A stretch of DNA of 64,000 nucleotides, taken from positions 62,001-126,000 of the forward strand of contig NZ_CP119811.1 of NCBI RefSeq assembly GCF_029338395.1, given 5' to 3'. The stretch's first letter is position 1, and every line of letters begins with the position of its first letter. The position numbers were made by a program, and so were the translations under genes. This stretch comes from Halorussus caseinilyticus. Lineage in GTDB: Archaea > Halobacteriota > Halobacteria > Halobacteriales > Haladaptataceae. The notes beneath the pieces are model-generated. The model saw nothing but the letters and a program-made list of their open reading frames with translations, searched no databases and was not told the origin of the DNA. This document shows, piece by piece, positions 26,293-36,541 of the stretch.

Positions 26293-27123
26293 ATGGAGTA
26301 CGTCGAGACCGGTGCGGCCAGAATCCCGAAAGTCGGCCTCGGAACGTGGCAGAACACGGGGTCGGACTGCGCCGAGACGGTCCGGACCGCACTGGACGTT
26401 GGCTACCGCCACGTCGATACCGCCCAAGTGTACGACAACGAGGCGGCGGTCGGCGAGGGCATCGCTCGGTCGGACGTGGACCGCGAGGAGGTGTTTCTGA
26501 CGACGAAGGTGTGGCGCTCGAATCTCAGGTATCGGGACGTGTTGGACTCCGTGCAGGAGAGTCTGGACGAACTCGGCGTCGAGTACGTCGATTTGCTGTT
26601 GGTTCACTGGCCCCACCGCCGCGTTCCGGTCGCCGAGACGCTCGACGCGATGACCGAGTTGTACGAGTCGGGCGCAGTCGAGCATCTCGGCGTCAGCAAC
26701 TTCACGCGGTCACAACTTCGAGAAGCGAGGGAAGTCGCCGACGTGCCCCTCGTGGCCGACCAAGTGCTCTACAACGCGTACAAGGACCAGTCTTCGCTCC
26801 GGCAGTACTGTACGAGAAACGATGTCGCGCTCACCGCGTACAGTCCGCTGGCGAGAGGCGACCTGCTCTCGGACGCGCTCTTAGCGCGCATCGGGGAGCG
26901 ATACGGCAAGAGTGCCCCACAGGTGGCGCTTCGCTGGCTCGTCCAACAACACGGCGTCGTCGCCATCCCGAAAGCCAGCAGTCGTCGCCACCTCGAACAG
27001 AACCTCGACGTGTTCGAGTTCTCGCTCACCGACGACGAGATGGCCCGAATCGCCGACCGCACCGGGTCGCTTCGGGTGCGTCTGCGGAACCGCCTCCCGT
27101 CGGTCGTTCGTCGCCTCCCCTGA
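26293..27123 (+). CDS. Aldo/keto reductase (AKR5-like)
   Basis: This 276-residue enzyme is the short AKR type. It has the tetrad Asp/Tyr in VDTAQVYDNE, Lys in TTKVWRS and His in LLLVHWPHRR. SNFTRSQL and PLVADQVLYN are typical of the 2,5-diketogluconate reductase group. The substrate is unknown. It follows the GbsR-type regulator by 54 bases, in the same direction. It may act in sugar or aldehyde reduction. Confidence 0.87.
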   Translation: MEYVETGAARIPKVGLGTWQNTGSDCAETVRTALDVGYRHVDTAQVYDNEAAVGEGIARSDVDREEVFLTTKVWRSNLRYRDVLDSVQESLDELGVEYVDLLLVHWPHRRVPVAETLDAMTELYESGAVEHLGVSNFTRSQLREAREVADVPLVADQVLYNAYKDQSSLRQYCTRNDVALTAYSPLARGDLLSDALLARIGERYGKSAPQVALRWLVQQHGVVAIPKASSRRHLEQNLDVFEFSLTDDEMARIADRTGSLRVRLRNRLPSVVRRLP

Positions 27124-27202
27124 CAACCGAAACGTCCGTCTCGGCAGTCTCGGGCGTCTGCTACTACGAACCTTCATATGATGGTAGCCACTGTACCCCA
27201 GC

Positions 27203-28333
27203 ATGGACCGTGACGTTCTCACGCAGGCACTCGAGTACGCCGACCTGACCGCCTATCAGGTCGATGCGTATCTCACACTGCTAGAGATGGGTGTCTCACC
27301 GGCTATCGAAATCGGTCGAGAGGGTTCGGTCCCCGTCTCTCAAGTGTACGACGTTCTCCGAAGTCTGGAGTCGAAAGGGTACGCCGAGACCATCGAGCGG
27401 GAGAAGCTCTACGTCCGCCCGTGTGAACCGGACAGTTTAATCGAGGACCTCGAATCGCGGGGGGAACTGCTACAGGACGCCGCCGAGGAGGTCCACGACC
27501 GGTACCGGAAGCCGGTCCAGATGGACGCCAGAGTCGGAGTCACGAAGCGCGTCGAGACGGCGGTGGAGAACGCGCGCGACCTGATTAGCGACGCCGAAAC
27601 CGTCGTGGAAATCGCTGGCACGGCCGACCAGATACAGTTACTCCTCCCGGCGCTCCGCGAAGCGCGCGAACGCGGGGTAATCGCCAGAGCATCGGTCTAC
27701 GCCAGCGACGGTCGGACGACCATCGAGGGGTTCGACCCGGAGGGTGCGCTCTCGGAGCTACGAGTCTGCTCGATTCCGGGTCCGTTTCTCGTCGTCATCG
27801 ACCGGCATCGGACGTGTTTCGCGCCGAACACCCGGTCGGACGAGGACTACGGCGTCCTCGTCTACGACCGAATCCTGCCGTTCGTGTTCCACTGGTACTA
27901 CTTGACCTGCCTCTGGAACCTCTACCCCACGGTCTACGTCGACGACAGCGACCAGTTTACTTACGTGACTCTCGAAGAGTTCGTCCTCGATTGCTACCGA
28001 CTGGTGGCCGACGACTACGACCTCCGAGTGCTACTCGAAGGTGTCGATTTGGCCACGGGAGCCGAGACGACTATCGACGGGACCGTGACCGACATCTCGT
28101 TTCTCGGCGACCACCGGAAGCCCGACCGGACGGCCCTGTCGGACCTCGGAGCGTACACCGTCGTCAGCCTCGACGCGGGCGACGAGACGTACACACTCGG
28201 TGGCTGGGGTGCCGTCTTCGAGGATGTCGAAGTCCGGCGAATCTCGTTGGTGGGTGTCGGCGCGGGAGGGACGCTAATTCCGGAGGAGAAACCGGAAAAG
28301 AGAGGGGACAGACGCGACCGTCCGGAGACGTAG
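27203..28333 (+). CDS. TrmB family sugar-responsive transcription regulator
   Basis: This 376-residue regulator has an N-terminal winged helix (about 10-75; LTAYQVDAYLTLLEMG, VSQVYDVLRSLESKGYAE), a linker coiled coil, and the long TrmB C-terminal sugar-binding region ending with a GGWGAVFEDVEVRRI beta-strand domain. TrmB proteins sense sugars and repress or activate uptake and metabolic genes. Its gene faces the beta-glucan operon; the two stops are two bases apart. It is the likely regulator of that operon, through a palindrome at 39390-39404 (inference). Confidence 0.85.
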   Translation: MDRDVLTQALEYADLTAYQVDAYLTLLEMGVSPAIEIGREGSVPVSQVYDVLRSLESKGYAETIEREKLYVRPCEPDSLIEDLESRGELLQDAAEEVHDRYRKPVQMDARVGVTKRVETAVENARDLISDAETVVEIAGTADQIQLLLPALREARERGVIARASVYASDGRTTIEGFDPEGALSELRVCSIPGPFLVVIDRHRTCFAPNTRSDEDYGVLVYDRILPFVFHWYYLTCLWNLYPTVYVDDSDQFTYVTLEEFVLDCYRLVADDYDLRVLLEGVDLATGAETTIDGTVTDISFLGDHRKPDRTALSDLGAYTVVSLDAGDETYTLGGWGAVFEDVEVRRISLVGVGAGGTLIPEEKPEKRGDRRDRPET

Positions 28334-28335
28334 CG

Positions 28336-30561
28336 TCAGTCGTCCGCGACCGCCTCCAGCGACGCGTCGAGGGACTCACAACGGAGCGAGAGTGGTCCCG
28401 ACTCGAAGCGACTGGTGGCGTCGGGACGCACCACGTCGAAGTCGTCCGCCGAGACAGCGAACTCGACGGTGGTCTCCTCGCCGGGGGCGAGCGAGACGCG
28501 CTCGAAGTCTAGCAGTCTCTCGACCGGCGTGACGACCGAGGAGCGTTCGCGGCCACCGAAGAGTTGGACGACCTCCTCGCCCGCTCGCTCGCCAGCGTTC
28601 GCCAGCGTCACCGAGACCGTGACCGACCCGTCGGCCGCGAGTACGTCCTCGGAGACCGAGAGGTCTCGGTAGTCGAAGGAGGTGTACGAGAGACCGTGGC
28701 CGAACTCCCACAGGGGGTCGTAGGACGGCAGGTGTTCGTCGTCCCCGATGGGGTAGGGGTGTGGCAGATAGTCGTGTCGGACCGGGAGGTGTCCCGCCGA
28801 CCGCGGGACCGAAATCGGAAGCTTCCCGCTCGGGTTGTGGCGTCCGAACAGCGTCTCGGCGACCGCCAGCCCGCCGCCCTCGCCCGGATAGTACGCCTGT
28901 AGGATGGCGTCGATGTGTTCGGCCGCCCACGGAACCGCCAGCGGTCTCCCCGAGACGAGGACGAGCGCAGTCGGCGTCCCCGTCTCGTGGACCGCTTCGA
29001 GGAGGTCGCGCTGGGCGTCCGGGAGCGTGAGTTGGGCGCGGTTCGGGAACTGCTCGGTCCGGCCGTTCACGTCCTGCGGGCCGAACTCGTGCAGATACCA
29101 GTTCTCCCCGAGGACGACGACTGCGGCGTCGGACTCCTCGGCCGCGGCGACTGCCGAGTCGAGGTCGTCTTCGGTGTCGATACCGGCACCCCGTTCGTAG
29201 CGAACCGTCGTCTCGGGACCAGTGACCGACTCGATGCCCTCTCGAATCGTCGTCCCGTCGAGTTCGTCTTCCTCCTTGAGGCTCCAACCGCCGACTTGGT
29301 TCGTCACCGCGTCGGCGTTCGGACCGGTGACGAGAACCTCGTCCAGTTCGGGGTCGAACGGGAGGCGGTCGTCGTCGTTCTGCACGAGCGTCATCGACTT
29401 TCGCGCCGCGTCCAGCGCGAGACCCCGATGGGATTCGGACCCCAGCGTCTCGGCGGACGCCGCCGCGTCCACGAAGGGGTCGTCGAACAGTCCGAGGTCG
29501 GACTTGAGTCGGAGAACCCGCCGAACGGCCGTGTCGATGGCCGACTCGTCTACCAGACCCTCCTCGACCAACGAGACGAGGTGGTCGACGTGGTCGAGTT
29601 CGCCGAGCGAGTGAACGTCTACGCCCGCGGTGAACGATTTATGGATGGCGTCTCTCTGGGACCTCGCCACGTTGTGGTGCTGGTAGAGCATGTTGATACC
29701 GTTCCAGTCGGAGGCGACGTAGCCCTCGAAGCCGAGTTCGTCGCGGAGAACCGACGAGAGCCAGTGAGACGAGGCGTGAGACGGTTCCCCGTTGATGCAG
29801 TTGTAGCTCGGCATGACCCCCTCGACGCCCTCGGCGAGTACCTTCTCGAAGGGCGGGAGGTAGTCGCGGTAGAGCGACGAGACCGAGCGCTCGACCGGTG
29901 CGGCGTCTTCCCCTCGCTCGGGACCGCCGTACGCCGGGAAGTGTTTCGCCATGGCCGCGACATCGGCCGTCGCCGCACCGATTCCGCGGGCTTTCGCGGC
30001 GGCGAGTTCGCCACAGAGGTACGGCGACTCGCCGAACGTCTCGAACGTGCGTCCCCAGCGCGGGTCGCGGGCCACGTCGCAGGTCGGCCCGTACGTGAGA
30101 CCCGCGCCGGTCGCGGCGGCCTCGGTCGCGGTGACGGTCCCAATCTCCTCGGCGAGCGAGCGGTCGCGCGCCGCCGCGACCCCGATGTTGTGCGGGAACA
30201 CGGTCGTATCCTCGACGTACGCGTGGCCGTGAATCGCGTCCACGGGAATCAACACCGGAATCCCGAGTCGCGTCTCCTCGCGGGCGATTCGCTGGAGTTC
30301 GTTGGCTATCTCGACGACCTCCGTGGAGTCTCGATGCGGTGACGCGCCGTAGCCGAACGGCGTGACGAACCCGATACCGTGGTCGCGCACCAACTCCTCG
30401 GCGTCTTCGACGGTTCGGGTCTCGTCCATCGTCCCGACGTAGGTTCCGGCCAGTTGCGCGGCCTTCTCCCGGAGCGTCATCTCGCCGAGGAGTTCCTCGG
30501 CCCGGTCGTCGGTCTCGCTCGTCTCGTCGGTCCGGGTCGTCTGTGGGTCGTGAGCCGTCAT
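28336..30561 (-). CDS. Glycoside hydrolase family 3 beta-glucosidase
   Basis: This 741-residue enzyme has the GH3 N-terminal barrel, with KHFPAYGG (206-213) and the nucleophile Asp285 in YVASDWNG, the C-terminal GH3 sandwich (about 400-600, SDAAVVVLGENW), and a final fibronectin-III-like domain (about 655-730). It would release glucose from beta-linked oligosaccharides. No signal peptide is seen, so it is cytoplasmic, in line with import by the adjacent ABC transporter. Its ATG overlaps the GH81 stop (ATGA), so it is the last gene of the operon. Confidence 0.9.
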   Translation of the reverse strand: MTAHDPQTTRTDETSETDDRAEELLGEMTLREKAAQLAGTYVGTMDETRTVEDAEELVRDHGIGFVTPFGYGASPHRDSTEVVEIANELQRIAREETRLGIPVLIPVDAIHGHAYVEDTTVFPHNIGVAAARDRSLAEEIGTVTATEAAATGAGLTYGPTCDVARDPRWGRTFETFGESPYLCGELAAAKARGIGAATADVAAMAKHFPAYGGPERGEDAAPVERSVSSLYRDYLPPFEKVLAEGVEGVMPSYNCINGEPSHASSHWLSSVLRDELGFEGYVASDWNGINMLYQHHNVARSQRDAIHKSFTAGVDVHSLGELDHVDHLVSLVEEGLVDESAIDTAVRRVLRLKSDLGLFDDPFVDAAASAETLGSESHRGLALDAARKSMTLVQNDDDRLPFDPELDEVLVTGPNADAVTNQVGGWSLKEEDELDGTTIREGIESVTGPETTVRYERGAGIDTEDDLDSAVAAAEESDAAVVVLGENWYLHEFGPQDVNGRTEQFPNRAQLTLPDAQRDLLEAVHETGTPTALVLVSGRPLAVPWAAEHIDAILQAYYPGEGGGLAVAETLFGRHNPSGKLPISVPRSAGHLPVRHDYLPHPYPIGDDEHLPSYDPLWEFGHGLSYTSFDYRDLSVSEDVLAADGSVTVSVTLANAGERAGEEVVQLFGGRERSSVVTPVERLLDFERVSLAPGEETTVEFAVSADDFDVVRPDATSRFESGPLSLRCESLDASLEAVADD

Positions 30562-33281
30562 AGAGATGTCGTGTTGGTAGTCGAGTTGCCCGCCGCGTCG
30601 GTCACCGTCAGGGAGACCGACGACGGAGTACTCTTCGACCGAGTGTTCGTCGACCCCGAGGCAGAGCCGCCGGAGACGGAGACGTTCCGCGTGTCCAGCA
30701 CCGTGCCGGAACCGTCGTACAGTTCGATGACCACGGACTGGAGGTCACCGTCGGCGTCGGAGACGGCCCAATCGACGGTGGCGTTGTTCCACGCTCCGCT
30801 GGAGTAGGCGTTCACGGACATCGAGTCGATGGTGGGGGCGCTCGAATCGCCGGACCCGGAGTCGCCGCCCGTCGTCGCCAGCGAGTTCGCCGGAACCGAA
30901 AGCGACGTGCCGTCGGAGAAGTTGACGGTCGTCTCGGTGTCGGCGGCGTTGTAGGCGACGTAGGTCTTCGCGGTCCCGTCGTCGAAGACGGCCGCGAGCG
31001 GCGTGTCGGCGGTCACGCTGTCATCGACAGCCCCGAGACCGTCCATCGCGGTCAGCCAGCGGTAGGTGTGGGCCTTCGACTCGCCGAACTCGACGGGGTA
31101 GCTCGACGCTCTGGCCTCGAACAGACTGAGCGCGTCCGCCGGGTCGCTGAACGCGCGGTACGACCAGAGAACGTCGGGCCAGTAGTCGAAGTAGTCGCCG
31201 CCGTTGGCGGTGACGAGTTCGTCGTACGTCGCCGACGCCGCCGCGCGATTGCGGCCGAGCGACAGCGAGTGGCCCCCGACCGGGAGGACGTTGATGCCGT
31301 GAATCGCCTCCACGTCGTCGGTCCACCACGTGTCGTACTTGTAGCCCGCGCCCCAGACCATCCCGGCGTAACTGTAGTCCCAGTCGGCGGGATGGTTCTC
31401 CTCGTCCACGTCGTACCAGTACTCGTCCACTGCGGTCGTCTCGTGCGCGAGGAGGTACGCGCCGAGGTCACGCAGTTCGGTGTCGCCGGTGTACTCGCCG
31501 TAGAGTAGAACCGCGGCGTAGGCGTTGACCGCCTCCGACGACGACTCTTGGTTGTTGCCGAGTTCGAAAGCCGGGTTCCCCGCGGCCCACGAGTGACCGG
31601 CGTAGGGCGCGAAGTTCCGCAGGAACGGATACATCGAATCCGTCCGCGAGGGGTTGGCGAAGTCCCGAATCAGGTGTTCGACCATCCCGCCGTAGTTCGT
31701 CGCGTCGGCCCACGTCGGGTTCGTCCGCGCGATTTCGGCGGCACCCTTGACGTAGTAGCCGTAGTGGAAGTGGTGGTCGTTGAGTTCCGGACCCGACCCG
31801 AACGAGTCGTTGTAGCCGACGAGCGCCCCCCACGTATCGTCGTAGTAGAACACGTCTTCGGAGTCGCTGGACCCCGAGACGGTCGCGTCGAGCCACGTCT
31901 CCAAGTCCTCGCGGAGCGCGGTGAGGAAGGTGTCCGCGGCAGTCGCATCCCCGACCTGTTCGGCGATGGGCCGCAGTTGCGCGAGTCGCTCGTAGTTCTT
32001 GCCCGTCCAGTAGGTCCCGTCACCGGGGTCGTCCGGCCCGGCACGGACCAGCGGCGACTCGGCCTCCACGTTGTCGACGTAGGAAGCGAGTCTGCTCTGG
32101 TCGGCAGAGCCGACATCGGGGAGATACGGCAGGACCGGCGGGAGCGAAAGCACCGTCTCGAACGAGGTGCCCGTGGTCGTCTTCATCGTCCCGCGCGGAG
32201 AGACGAAGGTGTCGCCGTCCAGCGTGGCGGTGGTGTGCTTGTGCTGGTGGGGGTAGAGCGCCGCGATAGTTCCGGTCGCCGACGACTCGGCGCGAGCGTT
32301 CGTCTCGAACGTGTGGGTCGTTCGCACCTCGCCAGCGGCTTGGTCGTAGGTCCACGAGACGGTCGTTCCGGTAATCTGGTTGTAGGCGTACGACTCGTAG
32401 CGCGAGAGCGCCGTCGCCGTCGCCTCGGGAAGCACGGCGACGGCGAAGTACCCCGCCCCGCCGAGCGCGCTGGTCAACGTCGTCGAACCGAGTCCGCTCC
32501 ACGTCGCTCCGCTGGGAGCGAAGACGCCATAGTGGTGACCGTTGACTGAGAGTCCGAGGACGTTGCCTTGGTCGGCCCACACGGTGGGCGTAGACGCGAA
32601 CGAGAGTTCGGCGTCTGCTCCCGTCAACTCGGCGAAGACGAACGGGGAGCCTTGTGCGAGTGTCAGGTCGAGCGTCGGGGTAGTCGAGTCACTCGCGCCC
32701 CATCGGACCTCGGTGTGCCAGTCGCCGTAGCCCGCACACTGCGTGTCGGCGAACGACCCGCCGGTGGTCGATAGCGTGAAGTCGGTGGTGTCGTCCATCT
32801 CGGCGATGTTGTCGCGGTTCGCGTCCCCGTTCTGGTTCGAGAACAGCCACTCGGTCGGATGCGAGAGGTCGAGTCCCTCGCTCGTCGGCGTGCCGACGAG
32901 CGGATGTGCCCACGTCGCCGACCCGTACTGTTCGAAGAGGACGCTACTCCACCAGTCGTTCGTCGGATAGGGTGCAGAGAGGTCACTCGTGGCGTAGGGT
33001 TCGCTGGGGGGTGTCCCCTCGCCGGACGGGAGGGTCGTGGTGTAGCTTCCGGCACCGACATCGACCACGCCCGAGGCGGAGACTGCCTCGTTCGTCGCGT
33101 CGAGAGCGCGGTCGGTGTCGCTCGTCGTGCGGGCCTCGGCCAAACGACCGGCGAGTCCGGCAGTCCCGAGTGCGCCGACGCCGGTGAGATACCCACGACG
33201 GGAGAGCGGCCGATTCTCGTCGGCTTCGGAGTGTTCGTCGGTAGTGCGATTCGTCTCGGTCTTGGAGTGTTCGTCAGTCAT
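30558..33281 (-). CDS. Tat-exported GH81 endo-beta-1,3-glucanase
   Basis: This 907-residue protein begins with a twin-arginine signal (SRRGYLTGVGALGTAGLAG, about 28-46). The GH81 body includes the signature block NDHHFHYGYY near residue 500, with the catalytic Asp region, and NNQESSSEAVNAY near 575, with the general base Glu. A C-terminal Ig-like domain (last ~95 residues, SAPTIDSMSVNAYSSG) may bind carbohydrate. GH81 enzymes cut laminarin-type beta-1,3-glucan internally. The start at 33281 (MTDEHSKTET) overlaps the ATPase stop by eight bases. It acts outside the cell and feeds the neighbouring importer. Confidence 0.9.
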   Translation of the reverse strand: MTDEHSKTETNRTTDEHSEADENRPLSRRGYLTGVGALGTAGLAGRLAEARTTSDTDRALDATNEAVSASGVVDVGAGSYTTTLPSGEGTPPSEPYATSDLSAPYPTNDWWSSVLFEQYGSATWAHPLVGTPTSEGLDLSHPTEWLFSNQNGDANRDNIAEMDDTTDFTLSTTGGSFADTQCAGYGDWHTEVRWGASDSTTPTLDLTLAQGSPFVFAELTGADAELSFASTPTVWADQGNVLGLSVNGHHYGVFAPSGATWSGLGSTTLTSALGGAGYFAVAVLPEATATALSRYESYAYNQITGTTVSWTYDQAAGEVRTTHTFETNARAESSATGTIAALYPHQHKHTTATLDGDTFVSPRGTMKTTTGTSFETVLSLPPVLPYLPDVGSADQSRLASYVDNVEAESPLVRAGPDDPGDGTYWTGKNYERLAQLRPIAEQVGDATAADTFLTALREDLETWLDATVSGSSDSEDVFYYDDTWGALVGYNDSFGSGPELNDHHFHYGYYVKGAAEIARTNPTWADATNYGGMVEHLIRDFANPSRTDSMYPFLRNFAPYAGHSWAAGNPAFELGNNQESSSEAVNAYAAVLLYGEYTGDTELRDLGAYLLAHETTAVDEYWYDVDEENHPADWDYSYAGMVWGAGYKYDTWWTDDVEAIHGINVLPVGGHSLSLGRNRAAASATYDELVTANGGDYFDYWPDVLWSYRAFSDPADALSLFEARASSYPVEFGESKAHTYRWLTAMDGLGAVDDSVTADTPLAAVFDDGTAKTYVAYNAADTETTVNFSDGTSLSVPANSLATTGGDSGSGDSSAPTIDSMSVNAYSSGAWNNATVDWAVSDADGDLQSVVIELYDGSGTVLDTRNVSVSGGSASGSTNTRSKSTPSSVSLTVTDAAGNSTTNTTSL

Positions 33282-34377
33282 CGGTAGTCGTGTCGTCAAT
33301 CGCAACTGTTGCACCATCGAGTGGGTCACTGTTCCAGTAGGCGTCGTCGTCGGTCGAGCGATAGCAGGCGACTCGGTGCCGACCGTCGCTATCGACCGAA
33401 GTCACGTCCGGCGCGGTCCGCTTGCACCGCTCGGTCGCGTTCGGACACCGGGTGTGGAACCGACAACCGGACGGCGGGTTCACCGGGTCCGGGATGTCGA
33501 TTTCGCGCACCGGTGGCTCGCTCGGTCCCTCGTCGCGACCGAGTTCCGGGGTGGCCCACTTCAGCACCTTCGTGTAGGGGTGTTGGGGGTTCCGGAGAAC
33601 CTCGTCGGCGGGACCGAGTTCGACCAGTTCGCCCAGATACATCACGCCGAGTCTGCCGTCGGCGTGTTCGGCGATGTACCGGGCGTTCGAGAGGTCGTGG
33701 CTGATGAACAGAAACGAGGTGTCGAACTGCGTCTGGAGTTCGAGGAGCAGGTCCATCATCTCGACCCGCAGGCTCACGTCGAGGGCGCTCACCGCCTCGT
33801 CCGCGAGGATGAGGTCGGGGTTCATCAACAGCGCCCGAACGAGCGCGACGCGCTGTTTCTCGCCGCCCGAGAGTTGATGGGGATAGCGATGCGCGTAGTC
33901 GTGGGGCGGCGTCATCCCCACGCGCTCGATGAAGTGGAGAACTCTCGCCTCGCGGTCTTCCGGGCCGAGCGACGGCTCCCACTTCTTCAGCGGGGCCGAG
34001 AGCGACGACAGCACCGTCCGGTTCGGGTTCAGCGCCGAACCGGGGTCTTGGTGGATTATCTGGAGCGACCGGCGAATCTCGTCGTGGGGAATCGACGGGT
34101 TCGACCGCCACCCCTTCGCCTGCCAGATGTCCTGTCCGCGGTAGCTGACCGAGCCACCGGTCGGCTCTTGGAGTCCGACCGCGGCCTTCCCGAGCGTCGT
34201 CTTCCCGCTCCCGGACTCGCCGACGATGGCGACGACATCGTTCGCCCCGATGTCGAGGCTCACGCCGTCGACGGCGCGTACCGTCTCGCGGTCCGAGAAC
34301 GGGTTCAGTCCGCCGCCCTCCTTCTCGAAGTGGACTTCGAGGTCCGAGAGCGAGAGGACCGTCTCGTCGCTACTCAT
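33274..34377 (-). CDS. Oligopeptide/oligosaccharide-type ABC ATPase (DppF-like)
   Basis: This 367-residue protein has Walker A GESGSGKTT (53-61), the signature LSGGEKQRV, Walker B LILADEAVSALDVS, and the extra C-terminal oligopeptide-type domain with the Cys-rich CRFHTRCPNATERC. It pairs with the next ATPase to energise the importer. ATG overlaps the previous stop (ATGA). In this locus the cargo is likely to be glucan oligosaccharides rather than peptides, as in other oligopeptide-type sugar importers (inference from GH81/GH3 linkage). Confidence 0.9.
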   Translation of the reverse strand: MSSDETVLSLSDLEVHFEKEGGGLNPFSDRETVRAVDGVSLDIGANDVVAIVGESGSGKTTLGKAAVGLQEPTGGSVSYRGQDIWQAKGWRSNPSIPHDEIRRSLQIIHQDPGSALNPNRTVLSSLSAPLKKWEPSLGPEDREARVLHFIERVGMTPPHDYAHRYPHQLSGGEKQRVALVRALLMNPDLILADEAVSALDVSLRVEMMDLLLELQTQFDTSFLFISHDLSNARYIAEHADGRLGVMYLGELVELGPADEVLRNPQHPYTKVLKWATPELGRDEGPSEPPVREIDIPDPVNPPSGCRFHTRCPNATERCKRTAPDVTSVDSDGRHRVACYRSTDDDAYWNSDPLDGATVAIDDTTTDD

Positions 34378-35432
34378 CGGTCCCCCTCCGTCGCCAGCGA
34401 AACGTAGTCGTCCACGTCGGGCCAGTGGTGGCAGGCCACCTCGTGGGTCTCGGACACCGGTTCCATCCGGGGCTTGGTCTCACGACACTCGTCGGTCGCC
34501 ATCGGACACCGCCCGTGGTACGGACACCCCGCCGGAATGTCCACCGGGTCGGGTGCGGACCCCGAAATCGGTTGCATCTCCGAGAGCGGCGCGTCGAGAT
34601 TCGGTACGGCGTTGAGCAACGCACGGGTGTAGGGGTGTCGCGGTTCGCTCACCATCTCGGCGGTGTCGCCGACCTCGGCGAATTCGAAGGCGTAGAGGAC
34701 GCCGATACGGTCGGCGAGTTTCGTGACCAGCGGCAGGTCGTGGGTGATGAACACCATCGTGAGGTCGTACTTCTCGCGCAGGTCCGACAGGAGGCTGACG
34801 ATAGACCGTTGCATCAGGAGGTCCAGCGCCGCCGTCGGTTCGTCCATCACGAGTACCTCCGGTTCGAGGACGAGCGAGAGCGCGATGAGCGCGCGCTGTT
34901 GCATCCCGCCCGACAGTTCGTGCGGGTACGAATCGAGGACGCGCTCCGGGTCGAGATAGAGGTCCGCGAGCAACTCCTCGGCCCGCTCCATGCCCTCGGC
35001 AACGTCGTAGTCGTGGGCTTCCAGCGTCTCCACGAAGTGTTCGCGGAACGCCATCGTCGGGTTGAACGAACTCATCGCCCCTTGGAACACCATCGAGATG
35101 TCCGCCCAGCGGAGGCTCCGCAGGGGCCCTTTGTCGAGTTCGAGAACGTCCACGGGGTCGCCCTCCCGCGGGTAGTAGGTCACGCTCCCGTCGGTCCGTC
35201 CGGGGTCCACGACGGCGTTCAACAGCGCCGAGGCGAACATCGACTTCCCGGAACCGGACTCGCCGACGATGCCCAGAATCTCGCCGCGTCTGATGTCGAT
35301 GTCCACGTCGTTGACGACGTAGGAGCTTCCACGGTCCATCTCGAACGAGACCGAGAGGTCCCGACATTCGAGGACGACATCCTCCTCGTCGGACCGAGAC
35401 GCCTCGGTCTCTGACCCGGAAGTCCGACTCAT
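34374..35432 (-). CDS. Oligopeptide/oligosaccharide-type ABC ATPase (DppD-like)
   Basis: This 352-residue ATPase has Walker A GESGSGKSM (57-65), signature LSGGMQQRALIALSL, Walker B VLVMDEPTAALD and a Cys-containing C-terminal domain (CPYHGRCPMATDEC). It overlaps the permease gene upstream and the DppF-like gene downstream by four bases each. Confidence 0.9.
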   Translation of the reverse strand: MSRTSGSETEASRSDEEDVVLECRDLSVSFEMDRGSSYVVNDVDIDIRRGEILGIVGESGSGKSMFASALLNAVVDPGRTDGSVTYYPREGDPVDVLELDKGPLRSLRWADISMVFQGAMSSFNPTMAFREHFVETLEAHDYDVAEGMERAEELLADLYLDPERVLDSYPHELSGGMQQRALIALSLVLEPEVLVMDEPTAALDLLMQRSIVSLLSDLREKYDLTMVFITHDLPLVTKLADRIGVLYAFEFAEVGDTAEMVSEPRHPYTRALLNAVPNLDAPLSEMQPISGSAPDPVDIPAGCPYHGRCPMATDECRETKPRMEPVSETHEVACHHWPDVDDYVSLATEGDR

Positions 35433-36541
35433 AGGTCACCTCCCAGCGAGGCGGTCCGGGGAGAGGACTCGGCCGGTTCGTCGCCGCCGTTCGCCGTCGT
35501 CTCCGCGTGTCGCGCCCGGACGCGCGGGTTGAACACGCGGTCCATCCCCTGCGCGAACAGGATGAGTCCCATCGACAGCAGGATGATGGAGACCATCGGC
35601 ACGAGGAGCCAGTGAGCGGCGTCGAGCGTGAGCAGGCCGCCGTTCGAGTAAGCGAGTTGGAGCATGACGCCCCAGTTGACGACCTCCGAGAACGGCAGGA
35701 GACCGAGGAAGTAGAGACCGACCGACGCGAAGATGACGTTCCGCATCGCGTTGACCATGTTTATCATCACGAACGGCATGATGTTCGGGACGATTTCCTT
35801 GGCGACGATTGCTGGCGTCGACAGCCCCATCGCCCGTGACGCCTCGACGTAGGAAGTCGAGCGAATCGTGAGGACCTGCGACCGGATGGCGCGGGCCATC
35901 CCCGCCCAGCCCTGTAGCGAGAGGACGATACCGAGGACGACCGGACTCTCCGGTTCGAGGAGCGCCACGAGGATGAGCAACAGCGGGAGTCCCGGCAGGG
36001 TCAACACGATGTCCACGGCAGTCGAGAGCAACTGGTCGAGTCGGCCGCCAGTGTAGCCCGCGAGCGCGCCGACGGTGGTTCCCAGAAGCGTGACGAACAG
36101 CCCCGCGGTGGCAACCATCGTGAGCATTCGCGGCGTCGCGTGGACGACCTGTTCGAGAATCCCGCGGCCGACGTTGTCGGTGCCAAGCGGCCAGTGGAAC
36201 GCGAGCCACGGCACGGAGAGACCGAACAGCGACGCGTTCGTCACCTCGTACCAGCTTCCGCCGACGATACCGCCGCGGAAGGGACCGACGAGCAGCGGTG
36301 CCTGTCCGACGCGGGGTTCGGCGACCAGCGCGGGTCCGACGACCCCGACGGTGACGAACCCGAGGACGAGCGCGGTGCCGATGCGCGCGCGAACGTCGTT
36401 CCAGACGACGCGGAACGGCGCGACGACCCAGAGGTCGAGGACGCGCCGATAGCGCTCGCGGCGACTCAGCGACGAGTCGGCGACGGTCCCGAACCCGCCG
36501 CTCCCGGCCGGTTTGGTTTCGGACTGGTTGCCTTGGCTCAC
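35429..36541 (-). CDS. ABC transporter permease (DppC-like)
   Basis: This 370-residue permease has an early helix after a 45-residue cytoplasmic N-terminus, and the family core with GTDNVGRGILEQVV near residue 120, VATAGLFVTLLGTTVGALAGY, and the EAA-like loop ASRAMGLSTPAIVAKEIVPN. It forms the heterodimeric channel with the DppB-like gene that overlaps it by four bases. Confidence 0.9.
   Translation of the reverse strand: MSQGNQSETKPAGSGGFGTVADSSLSRRERYRRVLDLWVVAPFRVVWNDVRARIGTALVLGFVTVGVVGPALVAEPRVGQAPLLVGPFRGGIVGGSWYEVTNASLFGLSVPWLAFHWPLGTDNVGRGILEQVVHATPRMLTMVATAGLFVTLLGTTVGALAGYTGGRLDQLLSTAVDIVLTLPGLPLLLILVALLEPESPVVLGIVLSLQGWAGMARAIRSQVLTIRSTSYVEASRAMGLSTPAIVAKEIVPNIMPFVMINMVNAMRNVIFASVGLYFLGLLPFSEVVNWGVMLQLAYSNGGLLTLDAAHWLLVPMVSIILLSMGLILFAQGMDRVFNPRVRARHAETTANGGDEPAESSPRTASLGGDL

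Noticed and set aside
31548-32549. 333-codon plus-strand frame inside the GH81 gene
   Set aside because: Antisense shadow of a clear glycoside hydrolase.
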